This document shows, piece by piece, positions 42,335 through 50,498 of a stretch of 64,000 bases of DNA. The notes below the pieces were generated by a model. That model worked only from the letters and a program-made list of their open reading frames with translations. It was not told where the DNA came from and did no database searches. The stretch is from assembly GCF_030643805.1 (NCBI RefSeq), contig NZ_CP094656.1:930001-994000 (forward strand). The letters run 5' to 3'. Source of the stretch: Alkalihalobacillus sp. AL-G (lineage in GTDB: Bacteria > Bacillota > Bacilli > Bacillales > Fictibacillaceae). The number at the start of each line of letters is the position of its first letter. The stretch's first letter is position 1. A program made the translations under genes and the position numbers.

Positions 42335-42657
42335 TGTAATGATTAGAGGTGTCTGTATCCTTTTCTTGGGGCAGCACCTTTTTTCATTATAAAAACAAAG
42401 CGGGGCCGACTCACGTTCAGCAAAGCCTCAATTAAGAGAGCTACTAAACGATATGTAGAGTCAGCCCCTAAAACGGGGAGGTAGGATATTTATTAGGGGG
42501 AACCAAAACTATCGCTAAGGAACCTCCTACTAATATAGACGAATGACTTTGAAATAAGTTGCAAGTTTTTTATTTTTTTAATAGATTTATTTTTGCTGGA
42601 AAACGAACGAATGTTCTGGTATTATTGATAATAAGTAAAAATATGGAGGTGCTCTAG
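42335..42657. other. 323-bp intergenic region with terminator-like hairpins
   Basis: Holds the chrA terminator, a second large hairpin (GGGGCCGACTC at 42402 pairing with GAGTCAGCCCC ending at 42467) and AT-rich sequence with the promoter of the cysteine hydrolase gene. The second hairpin resembles the GGCTGACC/GGTCAGCC stem at 36719 and the GGGCTGA stem at 59441, a recurring terminator sequence here. No coding frame is supported. Confidence 0.55.
42346..42384 (+). terminator. Terminator of chrA
   Basis: AGGTGTCTGTATCC ... GGGGCAGCACCTTTTTT: AGGTG..C and GCACCT pair, with a partial inner stem, followed by a T run. Confidence 0.6.
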
Positions 42658-43212
42658 TTGAGTAAAGAAGTATTAATGGTAATTGATGTACAGTCGGCTG
42701 TCATGGAGGAATCAAGTCATAACCGGGAAGAAACAATTGATCGTATTTCGGGTTTGATCCGTAATGCCAGAGAACGAAACGTGGCAGTAATCTATGTCCA
42801 GCATGAATTTCCTGAAGGTCCAATGAAACGTGGAGAGCAAGGTTGGCAGCTTCATCCACAATTAGAACAACCTCTCAGTAATGAAGTGATCATTAATAAA
42901 ACCTTGCCGAATTCATTTGCAGGCACCACACTAAAACAAACACTCGATCAGTTGCACGCGACCCACTTATACATATGTGGTGCACAGACTGATTATTGTG
43001 TTGACTCAACATGTCGAGGAGCCTTTGATCTGCAATTTGATGTCACCCTCATCACAGATGCCCACACCACGGCTGATAATGAACACCTTACTGCCGAACA
43101 AATCATCCAGCATACGGAAAACACACTTAAGAACTTTTGGAGCCCAAACTCCACAATTACATTAAAGAAATCATCTGATATCCTTTGGATGCAAAAAGAA
43201 GTAAGAAAGTAA
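42658..43212 (+). CDS. Isochorismatase-family cysteine hydrolase
   Basis: 184-residue cytoplasmic hydrolase. Catalytic triad positions are readable: Asp in VLMVIDVQSAV, Lys in VIINKTLPNSF, and Cys in CGAQTDYCVDSTCR (cis-peptide GAQTDYCV). It may act on nicotinamide, a hydroxamate or isochorismate-like compound; the close relatives in Bacillus are of unknown substrate. TTG start with TATGGAGGTG 7 nt upstream. It overlaps or nearly abuts the ECF sigma gene region that follows. Confidence 0.92.
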   Translation: MSKEVLMVIDVQSAVMEESSHNREETIDRISGLIRNARERNVAVIYVQHEFPEGPMKRGEQGWQLHPQLEQPLSNEVIINKTLPNSFAGTTLKQTLDQLHATHLYICGAQTDYCVDSTCRGAFDLQFDVTLITDAHTTADNEHLTAEQIIQHTENTLKNFWSPNSTITLKKSSDILWMQKEVRK

Positions 43213-43307
43213 ACTTTAAAAAAGTATTAAAATTCATAAAAGATATTTTATGTATTTGCGTAAGGTTTTTAACGTTTTATCCGTTATATAGATTGAGAGA
43301 GCAGGAG

Positions 43308-44252
43308 GTGATCATAATTACAGGAAATATCCAATCCATTGTTGAAGGAACACGATCTCATCACCAGAAGTTTGAGGAAGAGATCCAGCCTTATACGAAT
43401 GAGTTATGGAAGTACTGTCGCTATGTTACTGGTTCACCATGGGAAGGTGAAGATTTATATCAAGAGACTTTACTTAAAGCGTTTGCGATGCTCCCACAAA
43501 TGTGGCGTCCGGTGAATACAAAGGCATACTTATTTAGGATTGCGACGAACGGTTGGATTGACGAGTGTCGAAAACGAAAAGAAAACTTTTATGAGGATGA
43601 GCCCGCAGAAGTAGAAGCATCAGATGCTGACCACTTTGAAATTAAGGATGCTCTGGAATACCTTGTAGGAAACTTAACCCCTAAACAAGTTTCCACTATA
43701 TTGTTGATGGATGTGTTTCAGTTCAAAGCGAATGAAGTGGCAAATATGATTCATATGACTGAAAATGCCGTACATGCTACACTGCATCGGGCGAGGAAAA
43801 AGCTGCGTTCCATACATGCTGAAGATACCACTACTGAAAATAGTCCACTAGCGTTTAATGACACAAAAGTGGTTGACAGGTATTTAGAGGCTTTTAACAA
43901 TCGAGACATCGATACTATGGTAAATCTAATGAGTGATACCATTCATATGGAAGTAACTCCCGGCTTTCAGGAATTTTCCAAGGAGGATGTCAAGAAAGGG
44001 TCGTCACAAGCTGGAATCATGGGTAAAAAGATATTCCGGGAATACCTTTGGGGGAAATGGGTTCTTATCGTTCTTGCCGAAACTTCCGAGGGCCTTGCGC
44101 TTCATGATGTCCAGTATCAAGATGTAGCAAACGACAAAATCGTCCGCCACAAGAGCTACTTCTTCTGCAGACAATTGTTAACAGAAATCGCAGAAAAAAT
44201 TAATGTACCATTACAGTTAGACAAACCACCTGTTAATTGGAATACAAATTAG
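43308..44252 (+). CDS. ECF sigma factor with SnoaL-like C-terminal domain
   Basis: About 314 residues. Sigma-2 region: ELWKYCRYVTGSPWEGEDLYQETLLKAF ... RIATNGWIDECRKRK. Sigma-4 region: LTPKQVSTILLMDVFQFKANEVANMI with TENAVHATLHRARKKLR. A SnoaL/NTF2-like tail of about 115 residues begins at VVDRYLEAFNNRDIDTMV, as in ECF41-like sigma factors, where the tail controls activity in place of an anti-sigma factor. The start is unclear: a perfect AGGAGGTGAT (43303-43312) places the best start at ATT 43317 or GTG 43308; the upstream ATG 43185 lacks a ribosome binding site. I give the GTG. No anti-sigma gene follows; VOC genes do. Confidence 0.88.
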   Translation: MIIITGNIQSIVEGTRSHHQKFEEEIQPYTNELWKYCRYVTGSPWEGEDLYQETLLKAFAMLPQMWRPVNTKAYLFRIATNGWIDECRKRKENFYEDEPAEVEASDADHFEIKDALEYLVGNLTPKQVSTILLMDVFQFKANEVANMIHMTENAVHATLHRARKKLRSIHAEDTTTENSPLAFNDTKVVDRYLEAFNNRDIDTMVNLMSDTIHMEVTPGFQEFSKEDVKKGSSQAGIMGKKIFREYLWGKWVLIVLAETSEGLALHDVQYQDVANDKIVRHKSYFFCRQLLTEIAEKINVPLQLDKPPVNWNTN

Positions 44253-44264
44253 GAGGAGTTTAAA

Positions 44265-44633
44265 ATGGAAAAAACGAAAAGCCCGATCAATCGCATGGGA
44301 GCGGTATTTTTACATGTAGAAGACTTAAAAGAAAGTGCAGCGTGGTATGCAAAACTTTTAGGAAAAGAGACACCAGAGATCCCAGAACACAGTCCTGTCC
44401 ATTATTTTGACCTAGGGAATGGTGGCTTCTTAATGGATGACAACCGGAATAACGACCCTGGCATCCGGCCGGTATTCATGCTGCATACGGACGATATTGA
44501 TGAAGCGTACGCCTATGTAAAAGAAAACGGAGGAAAAATCGTCCGAGAAATCGAACGGGATGATATGGTATCATTTTTCAACTTCCAAGATCCATTTGGA
44601 ACGATCATGATGGTATGTGAGCAGCATGGATAG
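44265..44633 (+). CDS. VOC-family (glyoxalase-like) protein
   Basis: 122-residue protein of the vicinal oxygen chelate fold, two beta-alpha-beta3 units: MGAVFLHVEDLKESAAWYAKLLG at the start, VHYFDLGNGGFLMDDNR, HTDDIDEAYAYVKENGGKIV, and FFNFQDPFGTIMMVCE. Metal-ligand-like His and Glu positions are partly present, so a binding or dioxygenase-like role is possible. Ribosome binding site TAGGAGGAG. It sits 12 bp after the ECF sigma gene and overlaps the next VOC gene; the two may form a heterodimer. Confidence 0.9.
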   Translation: MEKTKSPINRMGAVFLHVEDLKESAAWYAKLLGKETPEIPEHSPVHYFDLGNGGFLMDDNRNNDPGIRPVFMLHTDDIDEAYAYVKENGGKIVREIERDDMVSFFNFQDPFGTIMMVCEQHG

Positions 44634-45060
44634 TCAAACAACTGTAAAGCATCAAATCGAAAGCATCCCATGCATTCATTTGCCTGTTACAAATTTAGAA
44701 CGTTCAGTTGAGTTTTGGACAGGGAACTTCGATTGTACATTTGGGGACGAGTATCAGCCCGAAACCAAAATGGCTTCGGTCCGGATAGAAAATGGCGATT
44801 GGATTTTTTTATATGAAGTAGAAAAGGTGCCAACTGCTCCCTCTTTTAAAGGAGGAACATTGAACAACTCCGACAATGATCAGGTATTTGCAGCAACACT
44901 GAATGTGAAAAATCCTCAAGAGCTATTTGAAAACTTAAAGGAACACGGTGTTCGTCTCGGACAACTTCGGGAAGCATGGACTGGGCATGCATTTGATTGC
45001 TATGATCCAGATGGGCATAAATTCAACATCTGGGGCGGCGAATGGATTGAATCAGAATAA
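44626..45060 (+). CDS. VOC-family (glyoxalase-like) protein
   Basis: 144-residue second VOC protein: IPCIHLPVTNLERSVEFWTG, DGDWIFLYEVE-like NGDWIFLYEVEKV, and GHAFDCYDPDGHKFNIWGGEW at the end. Its ATG overlaps the last 8 bp of the preceding gene, indicating translational coupling; an in-frame GTG 9 bp earlier is possible. The function is unknown. A terminator follows, closing the ECF sigma-VOC-VOC transcript. Confidence 0.88.
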   Translation: MDSQTTVKHQIESIPCIHLPVTNLERSVEFWTGNFDCTFGDEYQPETKMASVRIENGDWIFLYEVEKVPTAPSFKGGTLNNSDNDQVFAATLNVKNPQELFENLKEHGVRLGQLREAWTGHAFDCYDPDGHKFNIWGGEWIESE

Positions 45061-45071
45061 GTGAAGTGTAC

Positions 45072-45101
45072 GGGAATTGCCACATAGGTAATTCCCTTTT
45101 T
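45072..45101 (+). terminator. Terminator after the VOC genes
   Basis: GGGAATTGCC-ACATA-GGTAATTCCCTTTTT, a 10-bp stem with one mismatch and a T run. Confidence 0.88.
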
Positions 45102-45111
45102 AAATAAAAAT

Positions 45112-45567
45112 ATGGTAGTATACGGACAGAAGATACATATTGAAAGCAGGGATGATAAAATTAAACGGATTATTTTTATTTTTGGAGGAGCTTTCGTTTC
45201 TGGAATCTTAATCATGCTCCTCATCTCATACTTAATTGAAACACCTGAAGAAAAAGCCGATGATTTTGTTACAGAGCTCGAAGCAGGAACAATTACAGCG
45301 GATCTACCAGAGGATCAAAAATCAGCTCTCCTGGAATTCATTGAGTTTCCAGAGAAAAAGCAACTTGAACAAACCCGTATGGTAATCGATCATGCAGAAG
45401 ATGTTGATAATACATACCAAGTTAAGATTCGCTTTCAAGCGTATGAATATAACGACCATGATGATGAAGTGATCGAGGCGTACGATGGAAGCTTTGTCCT
45501 TAATATGAAAAAGGTTGGGTTCCGTGAATGGGAAATTCTCAATGTTACGGTCAACCAGTATAAATAA
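45112..45567 (+). CDS. Single-span membrane protein of unknown function
   Basis: 151 residues. Short basic N-terminus (RDDKIKRI), one membrane span (about 20-42: IIFIFGGAFVSGILIMLLISYLI) and an acidic extracytoplasmic domain of about 105 residues, rich in Glu and Asp, with beta-strand-like ends (YDGSFVLNMKKVGFREWEIL). The last part resembles an NTF2-like or DUF4878-type domain but I cannot confirm it. The ATG has no clear ribosome binding site and starts 11 bp after a terminator, so the exact start is uncertain. Confidence 0.62.
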   Translation: MVVYGQKIHIESRDDKIKRIIFIFGGAFVSGILIMLLISYLIETPEEKADDFVTELEAGTITADLPEDQKSALLEFIEFPEKKQLEQTRMVIDHAEDVDNTYQVKIRFQAYEYNDHDDEVIEAYDGSFVLNMKKVGFREWEILNVTVNQYK

Positions 45568-45586
45568 AATAGAATTATAGTACGAG

Positions 45587-45636
45587 GGGGCTGATCCATA
45601 ACATCGTCACGTTGATGTTGGGTGGTCCCTTTTGAA
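45587..45636 (+). terminator. Probable terminator
   Basis: GGGCTGATCCATAACATC and GATGTTGGGTGGTCCCTTTT pair around GTCACGTT. It lies 20 bp past the preceding stop. Confidence 0.6.
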
Positions 45637-45821
45637 GTATATTTTTAATTTCAGTTTACTTTGGGTCAACCTCTTTCTTGCATTAGTGGATTTTCTCCAA
45701 TTTGCTCTCTAGAGATATGATGTAGAAGGAATCTTTAATGCTTTTAACGAAATATTAAAATAGACTATTAGTAACGGTGAAAATAGGGAAAAGACAAGTA
45801 GACCAACAATTGGAGGCGTCT

Positions 45822-46307
45822 ATGACAAAAACAGAGATTATTAGAAACTATATCCGTTTTAATCAATGGGTCCAGAGTCTAGAGTCGATTTCTAAAAAAG
45901 AATGGTTTCAACCGATGCAACCAGGAAAATGGTCGATTGCAGAGGTGATTGTACATTTAACCTATTGGGATCGCTATTTTTTAAAAGAAAGATTTCCGTT
46001 CATGAAACAAGGAGCAAGTTTACCACGTCCAATCGATGTTGATGTTATGAACCAACGGGCATCGCTTTATGCAAAAAGTGGTGTGACCGAAGAATCAATT
46101 GTAAATGAATTTATGGAAACACGGGATCTGCTGATCAACGCAGTTAATGCTAGAGCGGAAGAGGATATGGATGACCCTTTTAAAATACGGGGGCACGATG
46201 CAACCTTGCGGAAGTACTTAATCAGTCTCTGTGAGCATGATCGACACCATAAACTTCAAGTTGAAGATTTTCTTAATGAAACACGAAAAACAGAGGACTC
46301 AAAGTGA
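45822..46307 (+). CDS. DinB-family protein
   Basis: 161-residue four-helix-bundle protein of the DinB/DfsB-like superfamily (bacillithiol-S-transferase-like fold). It shows the metal-ligand histidine in EVIVHLTYWDRYF and the HDRHH pair in LCEHDRHHKLQVEDFL. Such proteins bind a divalent metal and in some cases transfer bacillithiol; the substrate is unknown. ATG 45822 has TTGGAGGCG upstream; the longer frame has none. Confidence 0.9.
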   Translation: MTKTEIIRNYIRFNQWVQSLESISKKEWFQPMQPGKWSIAEVIVHLTYWDRYFLKERFPFMKQGASLPRPIDVDVMNQRASLYAKSGVTEESIVNEFMETRDLLINAVNARAEEDMDDPFKIRGHDATLRKYLISLCEHDRHHKLQVEDFLNETRKTEDSK

Positions 46308-46372
46308 TACGATTGTTGTATCGCTTTTTCTTTTTGGCTATATAGATGGAATTAAAGAAATAAAGTTTTACC

Positions 46373-46396
46373 GAACCTCTTTTACCGCTTCTTCGT
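46373..46396 (+). promoter_or_regulatory. ECF-type (-35 AACC / -10 CGTC) promoter
   Basis: CGAACCTC and TTCGTCTAA give AACC (46373-46376) and CGTC (46393-46396), separated by 16 bp, the layout of Bacillus SigW/SigX/SigV-type promoters. It lies about 33 bp before the ECF sigma start codon, so the sigma factor probably transcribes its own operon. Confidence 0.75.
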
Positions 46397-46428
46397 CTAA
46401 CTACTGAAAAAATGAGAGGGGGTACAGT

Positions 46429-46986
46429 ATGATTGAGCCGAAACAAGACGTGCCGAGAAACATCGACGGAACGAGTAAAGAAGAACGACTGGAATGGCTT
46501 ATGGAGGAGTACGGGCATAGCGTGATCCGATTAGCTTATACATATGTAAAACAAAAGCAGCTAGCAGAAGACATTGCACAGGATGTTTTTATTAAATGCT
46601 ATGAAAAAATGGATGACTTTCGCGAGGAATCTTCCTATAAAACATGGCTTTATCGGATCACCGTAAACAAATGCAAGGATTTTATAAAAAGCTGGTCGTA
46701 TAAAAACGTTATGGTCACCGAGTTCTTCAGCAGTAAATGGAGACGGATAGACACCACGGCTGAGATGGAGATGCTTGTAAACGAAGAAAATCAATATATT
46801 GCAGAAAAGGTAATCTCCCTGCCCATCAAGCTCCGAGAAGTTATTATATTACATTACTATGAAGAAATGAAAATAGAGGAAATATCAAGTTTGATCAACG
46901 TTAATAGAAATACGGTAAAGTCCCGAATGCACAGGGCAAGGTCATTGCTGAAGAATATGCTGAAAGGAGGTCCGCTCGATGGATAA
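46429..46986 (+). CDS. ECF sigma factor (SigV/SigX-like)
   Basis: 185 residues. Sigma-2: HSVIRLAYTYVKQKQLAEDIAQDVFIKCYEKM and YKTWLYRITVNKCKDFIKSW. Sigma-4: ISLPIKLREVIILHYYEEMKIEEI then VNRNTVKSRMHRARSLLK. This is the standard ECF composition, and the anti-sigma gene follows with an 8-bp overlap. ATG has GAGAGGGGG upstream. Preceded by an ECF-type promoter, so it is likely autoregulated. Stimulus may be cell-envelope stress, by analogy with related pairs. Confidence 0.93.
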   Translation: MIEPKQDVPRNIDGTSKEERLEWLMEEYGHSVIRLAYTYVKQKQLAEDIAQDVFIKCYEKMDDFREESSYKTWLYRITVNKCKDFIKSWSYKNVMVTEFFSSKWRRIDTTAEMEMLVNEENQYIAEKVISLPIKLREVIILHYYEEMKIEEISSLINVNRNTVKSRMHRARSLLKNMLKGGPLDG

Positions 46987-48541
46987 ACACCTCACAAATT
47001 TAAATGAAAAAATGAATCGAACCGTTTTGAAGAATATTCGTTTTGAAGAAAAACACAAGAAAAATGTCATGAAATCAATCCAGCAATCGACAGGCGGACG
47101 AAAGAATCATGTTGTTTGGACTCGAAAGGCAAATTGGGGACTGAGCATTGGAGTTTCAGCCGCGTTAATCTTTGGGATCACCTACTATGGTGGTGAAAAG
47201 ATGGGATTATTTTCAACTGATAAAACACCAACCCAACAGGCTGACAGAAACCAAACCGATCCAACACCAGACCCGAAAGAAACCGTTTTAACATCTGACC
47301 TAGAAGAACAACCAAAAGACCAGAAAGGGAACAGTCCAGTAAAAAACGGAAAAGAATCGAAATCAATATACGAGCCCTCAAAACAAAAAGAGTATCATGG
47401 TGACATGACCACAAAAGAAGTCATGACCAAAATGTACAACTCGACAGATTACTTTAAAACGGCTAAAGGCAAATTTGAAATGATGTGGAAGTATAGTTCG
47501 AAATCGGTAACTACTGAAGTTGAATTTCAAATCAGCTTAGGTGATCCAACCGGTGGCTATAGTAAAGCTTCATCCAACTCGACAAATAGTCAATCAACAA
47601 AGTATTCATTTTTTAAAGAAGGAACAGTGTGGGATGTATTTCAGGATACAAAAAAATACAGAAAAGGAACATACACGGTCGGAGATGATCAGAGCCCGCC
47701 AGTAGGAGCTGCATATGCAACTCTTATCCCATACAATACGACTTTATTCTTTTTTAAAGAATACCAAAGCTGGAAGATTGAAAAACAAAATGAAGATTTG
47801 CTTGGTCATAACACGATTGTTATTACCGGTGACATGAACAACCTGGCAGCGAAAAAATTCAAATCTAAGACACTGCGACTATGGGTCGATAAGGACTCAG
47901 GGATCTTGGTCCAATTCGAAACATATGATAGTTCTGGTGAGATCGTCAACTATCTCCATCCAACCGAATTACAAGTTAATGTCCCAATTAACACCTCTTT
48001 GTTCGAGCCTAATTTGGAAGGGTATGAAGAGCAGGGAATGCCCCGACCGGAATTCGACCCAAGAGAACAACACGTTACACAGAAAGCGTTTGCCAAAGGG
48101 TATGATAATGATAGTTTCAAGGCGATCAATTCAGTATTAAAGAACATGAGGAATGAAATACAGGAACTATATGAATTGAAAGATCCGTCTCTTCAGCTAA
48201 CGCTAGTTGACTATGAAGTGTATAAAGAAAAAATACCACAAGGTGGTATGATTTATGTAGATAAAAAGTCGTATAATTCTGGGGAACTCCCTGTGAAAAC
48301 CATTGGCATCAGGTTCCAACAAGAGAAAGCGTACCATAAAAACGATTTCGTATATGTCGTAAGCACTGGTGAGATAGTGGATGAATTCGAAGTGAATGGA
48401 ATTAAGTGGACAGTAAGAAAGGACGATAGAAACATCTATTATGTCGGTAAAAAAGACGATTATACTTATGAAGTTGTAGCTGAACACTACACATTAGAGG
48501 AAGCGAACGAACTAATAAAGACCTTCGAACCATCCAACTGA
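46979..48541 (+). CDS. Anti-sigma factor with large extracytoplasmic sensor domain
   Basis: 520 residues. A cytoplasmic part (1-52: NEKMNRTVLKNIRFEEKHKK) should bind the ECF sigma factor encoded just upstream. One membrane span (about 53-74, WGLSIGVSAALIFGITYYGG) follows, then a long Pro/Lys/Thr-rich linker (80-140) and an outer region (145-520). The first half of that region (about 145-340: MYNSTDYFKTAKGKFEMMWKYS ... LRLWVDKDSGILVQFETYDSSG) resembles the LolA/MucB-RseB-type fold, which senses envelope lipoproteins or lipids. The last 120 residues, with repeated GEIVDEFEVNGIKWTVRKDD, resemble DUF4367. It overlaps the sigma gene by 8 bp. Confidence 0.82.
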   Translation: MDKHLTNLNEKMNRTVLKNIRFEEKHKKNVMKSIQQSTGGRKNHVVWTRKANWGLSIGVSAALIFGITYYGGEKMGLFSTDKTPTQQADRNQTDPTPDPKETVLTSDLEEQPKDQKGNSPVKNGKESKSIYEPSKQKEYHGDMTTKEVMTKMYNSTDYFKTAKGKFEMMWKYSSKSVTTEVEFQISLGDPTGGYSKASSNSTNSQSTKYSFFKEGTVWDVFQDTKKYRKGTYTVGDDQSPPVGAAYATLIPYNTTLFFFKEYQSWKIEKQNEDLLGHNTIVITGDMNNLAAKKFKSKTLRLWVDKDSGILVQFETYDSSGEIVNYLHPTELQVNVPINTSLFEPNLEGYEEQGMPRPEFDPREQHVTQKAFAKGYDNDSFKAINSVLKNMRNEIQELYELKDPSLQLTLVDYEVYKEKIPQGGMIYVDKKSYNSGELPVKTIGIRFQQEKAYHKNDFVYVVSTGEIVDEFEVNGIKWTVRKDDRNIYYVGKKDDYTYEVVAEHYTLEEANELIKTFEPSN

Positions 48542-48554
48542 ATATTATGATGTG

Positions 48555-48599
48555 AAAATGCTGATCTGGACCTGGAAAAAGGTCTTGGATCAGCATTTT
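48555..48599. terminator. Terminator between the anti-sigma gene and modB
   Basis: AAAATGCTGATC and GATCAGCATTTT form a 12-bp perfect stem with an inner GACC/GGTC stem, usable on both strands. Confidence 0.85.
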
Positions 48600-48709
48600 G
48601 ATTGATTTTGAGCAAAGTTTCACATGCGTTGACAGTCCAAATTCCTTTTGGTGAAAATCCGATTATATTACCAAATTACACATATTTGCCTAGATTAAAA
48701 ATATCATTT

Positions 48710-49372
48710 CTACTGATTCCTCGGCAACCGGTAGATCACGAATAAGAGTAAATAAGAAAGAACAACAACCGATCCCACCCATAGCCAAGCCATCGTCATG
48801 TTACCAGTGTCGATCGCCAAATAGATTGCGGTTGGAATTGTTTGAGTTCTGCCAGGAATGTTTCCCGCAAACATCAACGTTGCTCCGAATTCTCCGAGTC
48901 CACGGGTGAAGCTTAACACAACTCCAGTGATGATCGATTGTGCCGCAAGTGGAATGGAGACGCGGATAAAAACGTGCATACCAGTTGCACCATCTACCTT
49001 TGCTGCATCTTCAATTTCACCATCAATCGATTCAAATCCACTTTTTGCAGTTTGGTACATCAATGGAAATGACACAACGATCGCCGCAAGGACAGCTGCC
49101 CACCAAGTGAAGATGATCGGCTGGTTGAACAACGCTTCAATCAGTTGACCAATCGGACTGTTCATCCCGAATATGACAAGCAAAAGAAAGCCGACGACTG
49201 TAGGTGGCAGTACTAACGGCAGCATCATCAACGTTTCCAATGCCGTTTTACCTTTAAATGATTTACGAGCCATTATTCGACCTATTATAAGCCCGAGAAA
49301 ACTAACAATCAGACCGGCAGTGCAGGCGACGGTTATAGATAGAAAAATGGGTGACCAGAATGAATGTATCAT
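48710..49372 (-). CDS. modB: Molybdate ABC transporter permease ModB
   Basis: 220-residue permease of the CysTW/ModB family, five to six spans. The ATPase contact (EAA) loop is EDAAKVDGATGMHVFIRVSIPLAAQSI; ALETLMMLPLVLPPTVVGFLLL is the classic ModB N-terminal block. It forms a complex with ModA and an ATPase. The gene follows modA after 9 bp. No modC is present downstream; the next gene is convergent. In some Bacillus, including B. subtilis yvgLM, modC is also missing from the operon. Confidence 0.94.
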   Translation of the reverse strand: MIHSFWSPIFLSITVACTAGLIVSFLGLIIGRIMARKSFKGKTALETLMMLPLVLPPTVVGFLLLVIFGMNSPIGQLIEALFNQPIIFTWWAAVLAAIVVSFPLMYQTAKSGFESIDGEIEDAAKVDGATGMHVFIRVSIPLAAQSIITGVVLSFTRGLGEFGATLMFAGNIPGRTQTIPTAIYLAIDTGNMTMAWLWVGSVVVLSYLLLFVIYRLPRNQ

Positions 49373-49381
49373 GTCAAAACC

Positions 49382-50164
49382 TCAATTAGTTGGAGAGAAT
49401 CCGTAGTCTTTGAACGTTGCTTGAACCTCTTCTGTTTTTAAAAAGGTATAAAATGAAATCGCTGCATCCTTAACCCTACTGTTTTGAATAATTCCTACAG
49501 GGTAGACAATTGGTGTATGTAAGCTCGACTCGATTGCTTGAATGATTTTTACGTCATTTGATACGTTTGCATCAGTAGCATAAACAAATCCGAAATCGAC
49601 ATTCCCGGTTTCCACATAGGTAAGGACTTGGCGGACGTCTTTCGCATAAACCATTTTATTTTCAATCGTATTCCATATCTCAACATTTTTAAGCGTTTCT
49701 TTTGCGTATCGACCTGCAGGAACCGAAGCAGGAACACCGATTGCGATTCGCTCGATGTTCGATTGGGTTAGACCATTCAAGTCAGCTAAGTTAACGTTTC
49801 GATCCTTCTGAGTAACAAGGACAAGCTGATTTTTTAAAAGCTGATTCGTGTATTCTTCATCAAGTAGACCCTTCATTCGAAGTGCCTCGAACTTTTCCAC
49901 TGAGGCGGAGAGGAAAAGATCGGCAGGCGCTCCTTGTTCTATCTGCCGCTGTAAGGTTCCCGAAGAGGCCAAATTTAAAACAACATCAACGGAAGGATGT
50001 TCGGTTTCAAATTCAGTCTCGATCCCTTGTAACACATCACTTAAGCTTGCTGCAGCTGATACATTAAGGGTCACTTGCGTTTCAGGTTGATCGGACCCAA
50101 ATGGATTACAGCCTGCCAATATAACGAATAACATTAAAGAAAGCAAAACGCTTTTTGAGTTCAT
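49382..50164 (-). CDS. modA: Molybdate-binding lipoprotein ModA
   Basis: 260-residue extracytoplasmic solute-binding lipoprotein. Signal peptide with lipobox (VILAGC), then LNVSAAASLSDVLQGIE and VVLNLASSGTLQRQIEQGAPADLFLSA, the oxyanion-binding blocks of ModA. GNVDFGFVYATDA and the C-terminal FLKTEEVQATFKDYGF are also standard. The start is ATG 50164, with GGAAGTG upstream; the longer frame begins in the divergent promoter region. Confidence 0.94.
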   Translation of the reverse strand: MNSKSVLLSLMLFVILAGCNPFGSDQPETQVTLNVSAAASLSDVLQGIETEFETEHPSVDVVLNLASSGTLQRQIEQGAPADLFLSASVEKFEALRMKGLLDEEYTNQLLKNQLVLVTQKDRNVNLADLNGLTQSNIERIAIGVPASVPAGRYAKETLKNVEIWNTIENKMVYAKDVRQVLTYVETGNVDFGFVYATDANVSNDVKIIQAIESSLHTPIVYPVGIIQNSRVKDAAISFYTFLKTEEVQATFKDYGFSPTN

Positions 50165-50316
50165 ATACAATAAAGACACTTCCAATATGAAAAATTCTGT
50201 TATATTCACTATACTACATAAAATGATTTTCGACTGTCTAGACACTTAAAGCAGAAGACCTAACGATATTGAAGAAGTGTTTTTTAGTTTGTAATGAAAA
50301 ATAGGGGGCTTTGATT

Positions 50317-50466
50317 TTGAAAAAGTTGAAGATACTGCTGATAATGACCGCAATCTTCGTTTCAGCATGTAGTGGACCGGGGGAAAAGAAAGAGATCAAA
50401 GTCGGAGATCCGACTGCACCTGCACCGACAGATCAAACGGAATCCGACTCAGAAACAAAACAATAA
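50317..50466 (+). CDS. Small lipoprotein (49 residues)
   Basis: TTG start with TAGGGGGC 7 nt upstream. Product: KKLKILLIMTAIFVSAC (signal peptide and lipobox VSAC), then SGPGEKKEIKVGDPTAPAPT and an acidic tail to SDSETKQ. After processing, only about 33 hydrophilic residues with Pro and Thr remain, tethered to the membrane. A terminator follows its stop by 5 bp. Its promoter faces that of modA. No family recognised. Confidence 0.78.
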   Translation: MKKLKILLIMTAIFVSACSGPGEKKEIKVGDPTAPAPTDQTESDSETKQ

Positions 50467-50470
50467 AGTG

Positions 50471-50495
50471 AAAAGCCTCCGTGATGGAGGCTTTT
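50471..50495. terminator. Bidirectional terminator
   Basis: AAAAGCCTCC-GTGAT-GGAGGCTTTT, a perfect 10-bp stem, ending the small lipoprotein gene and the convergent carboxypeptidase gene. Confidence 0.93.
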
Positions 50496-50498
50496 AGC

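Noticed and set aside
43185-43307. Upstream extension of the SnoaL-tailed sigma factor from ATG 43185
   Set aside because: It overlaps the preceding gene, lacks a ribosome binding site, and adds a hydrophobic basic stretch not expected before sigma region 2.
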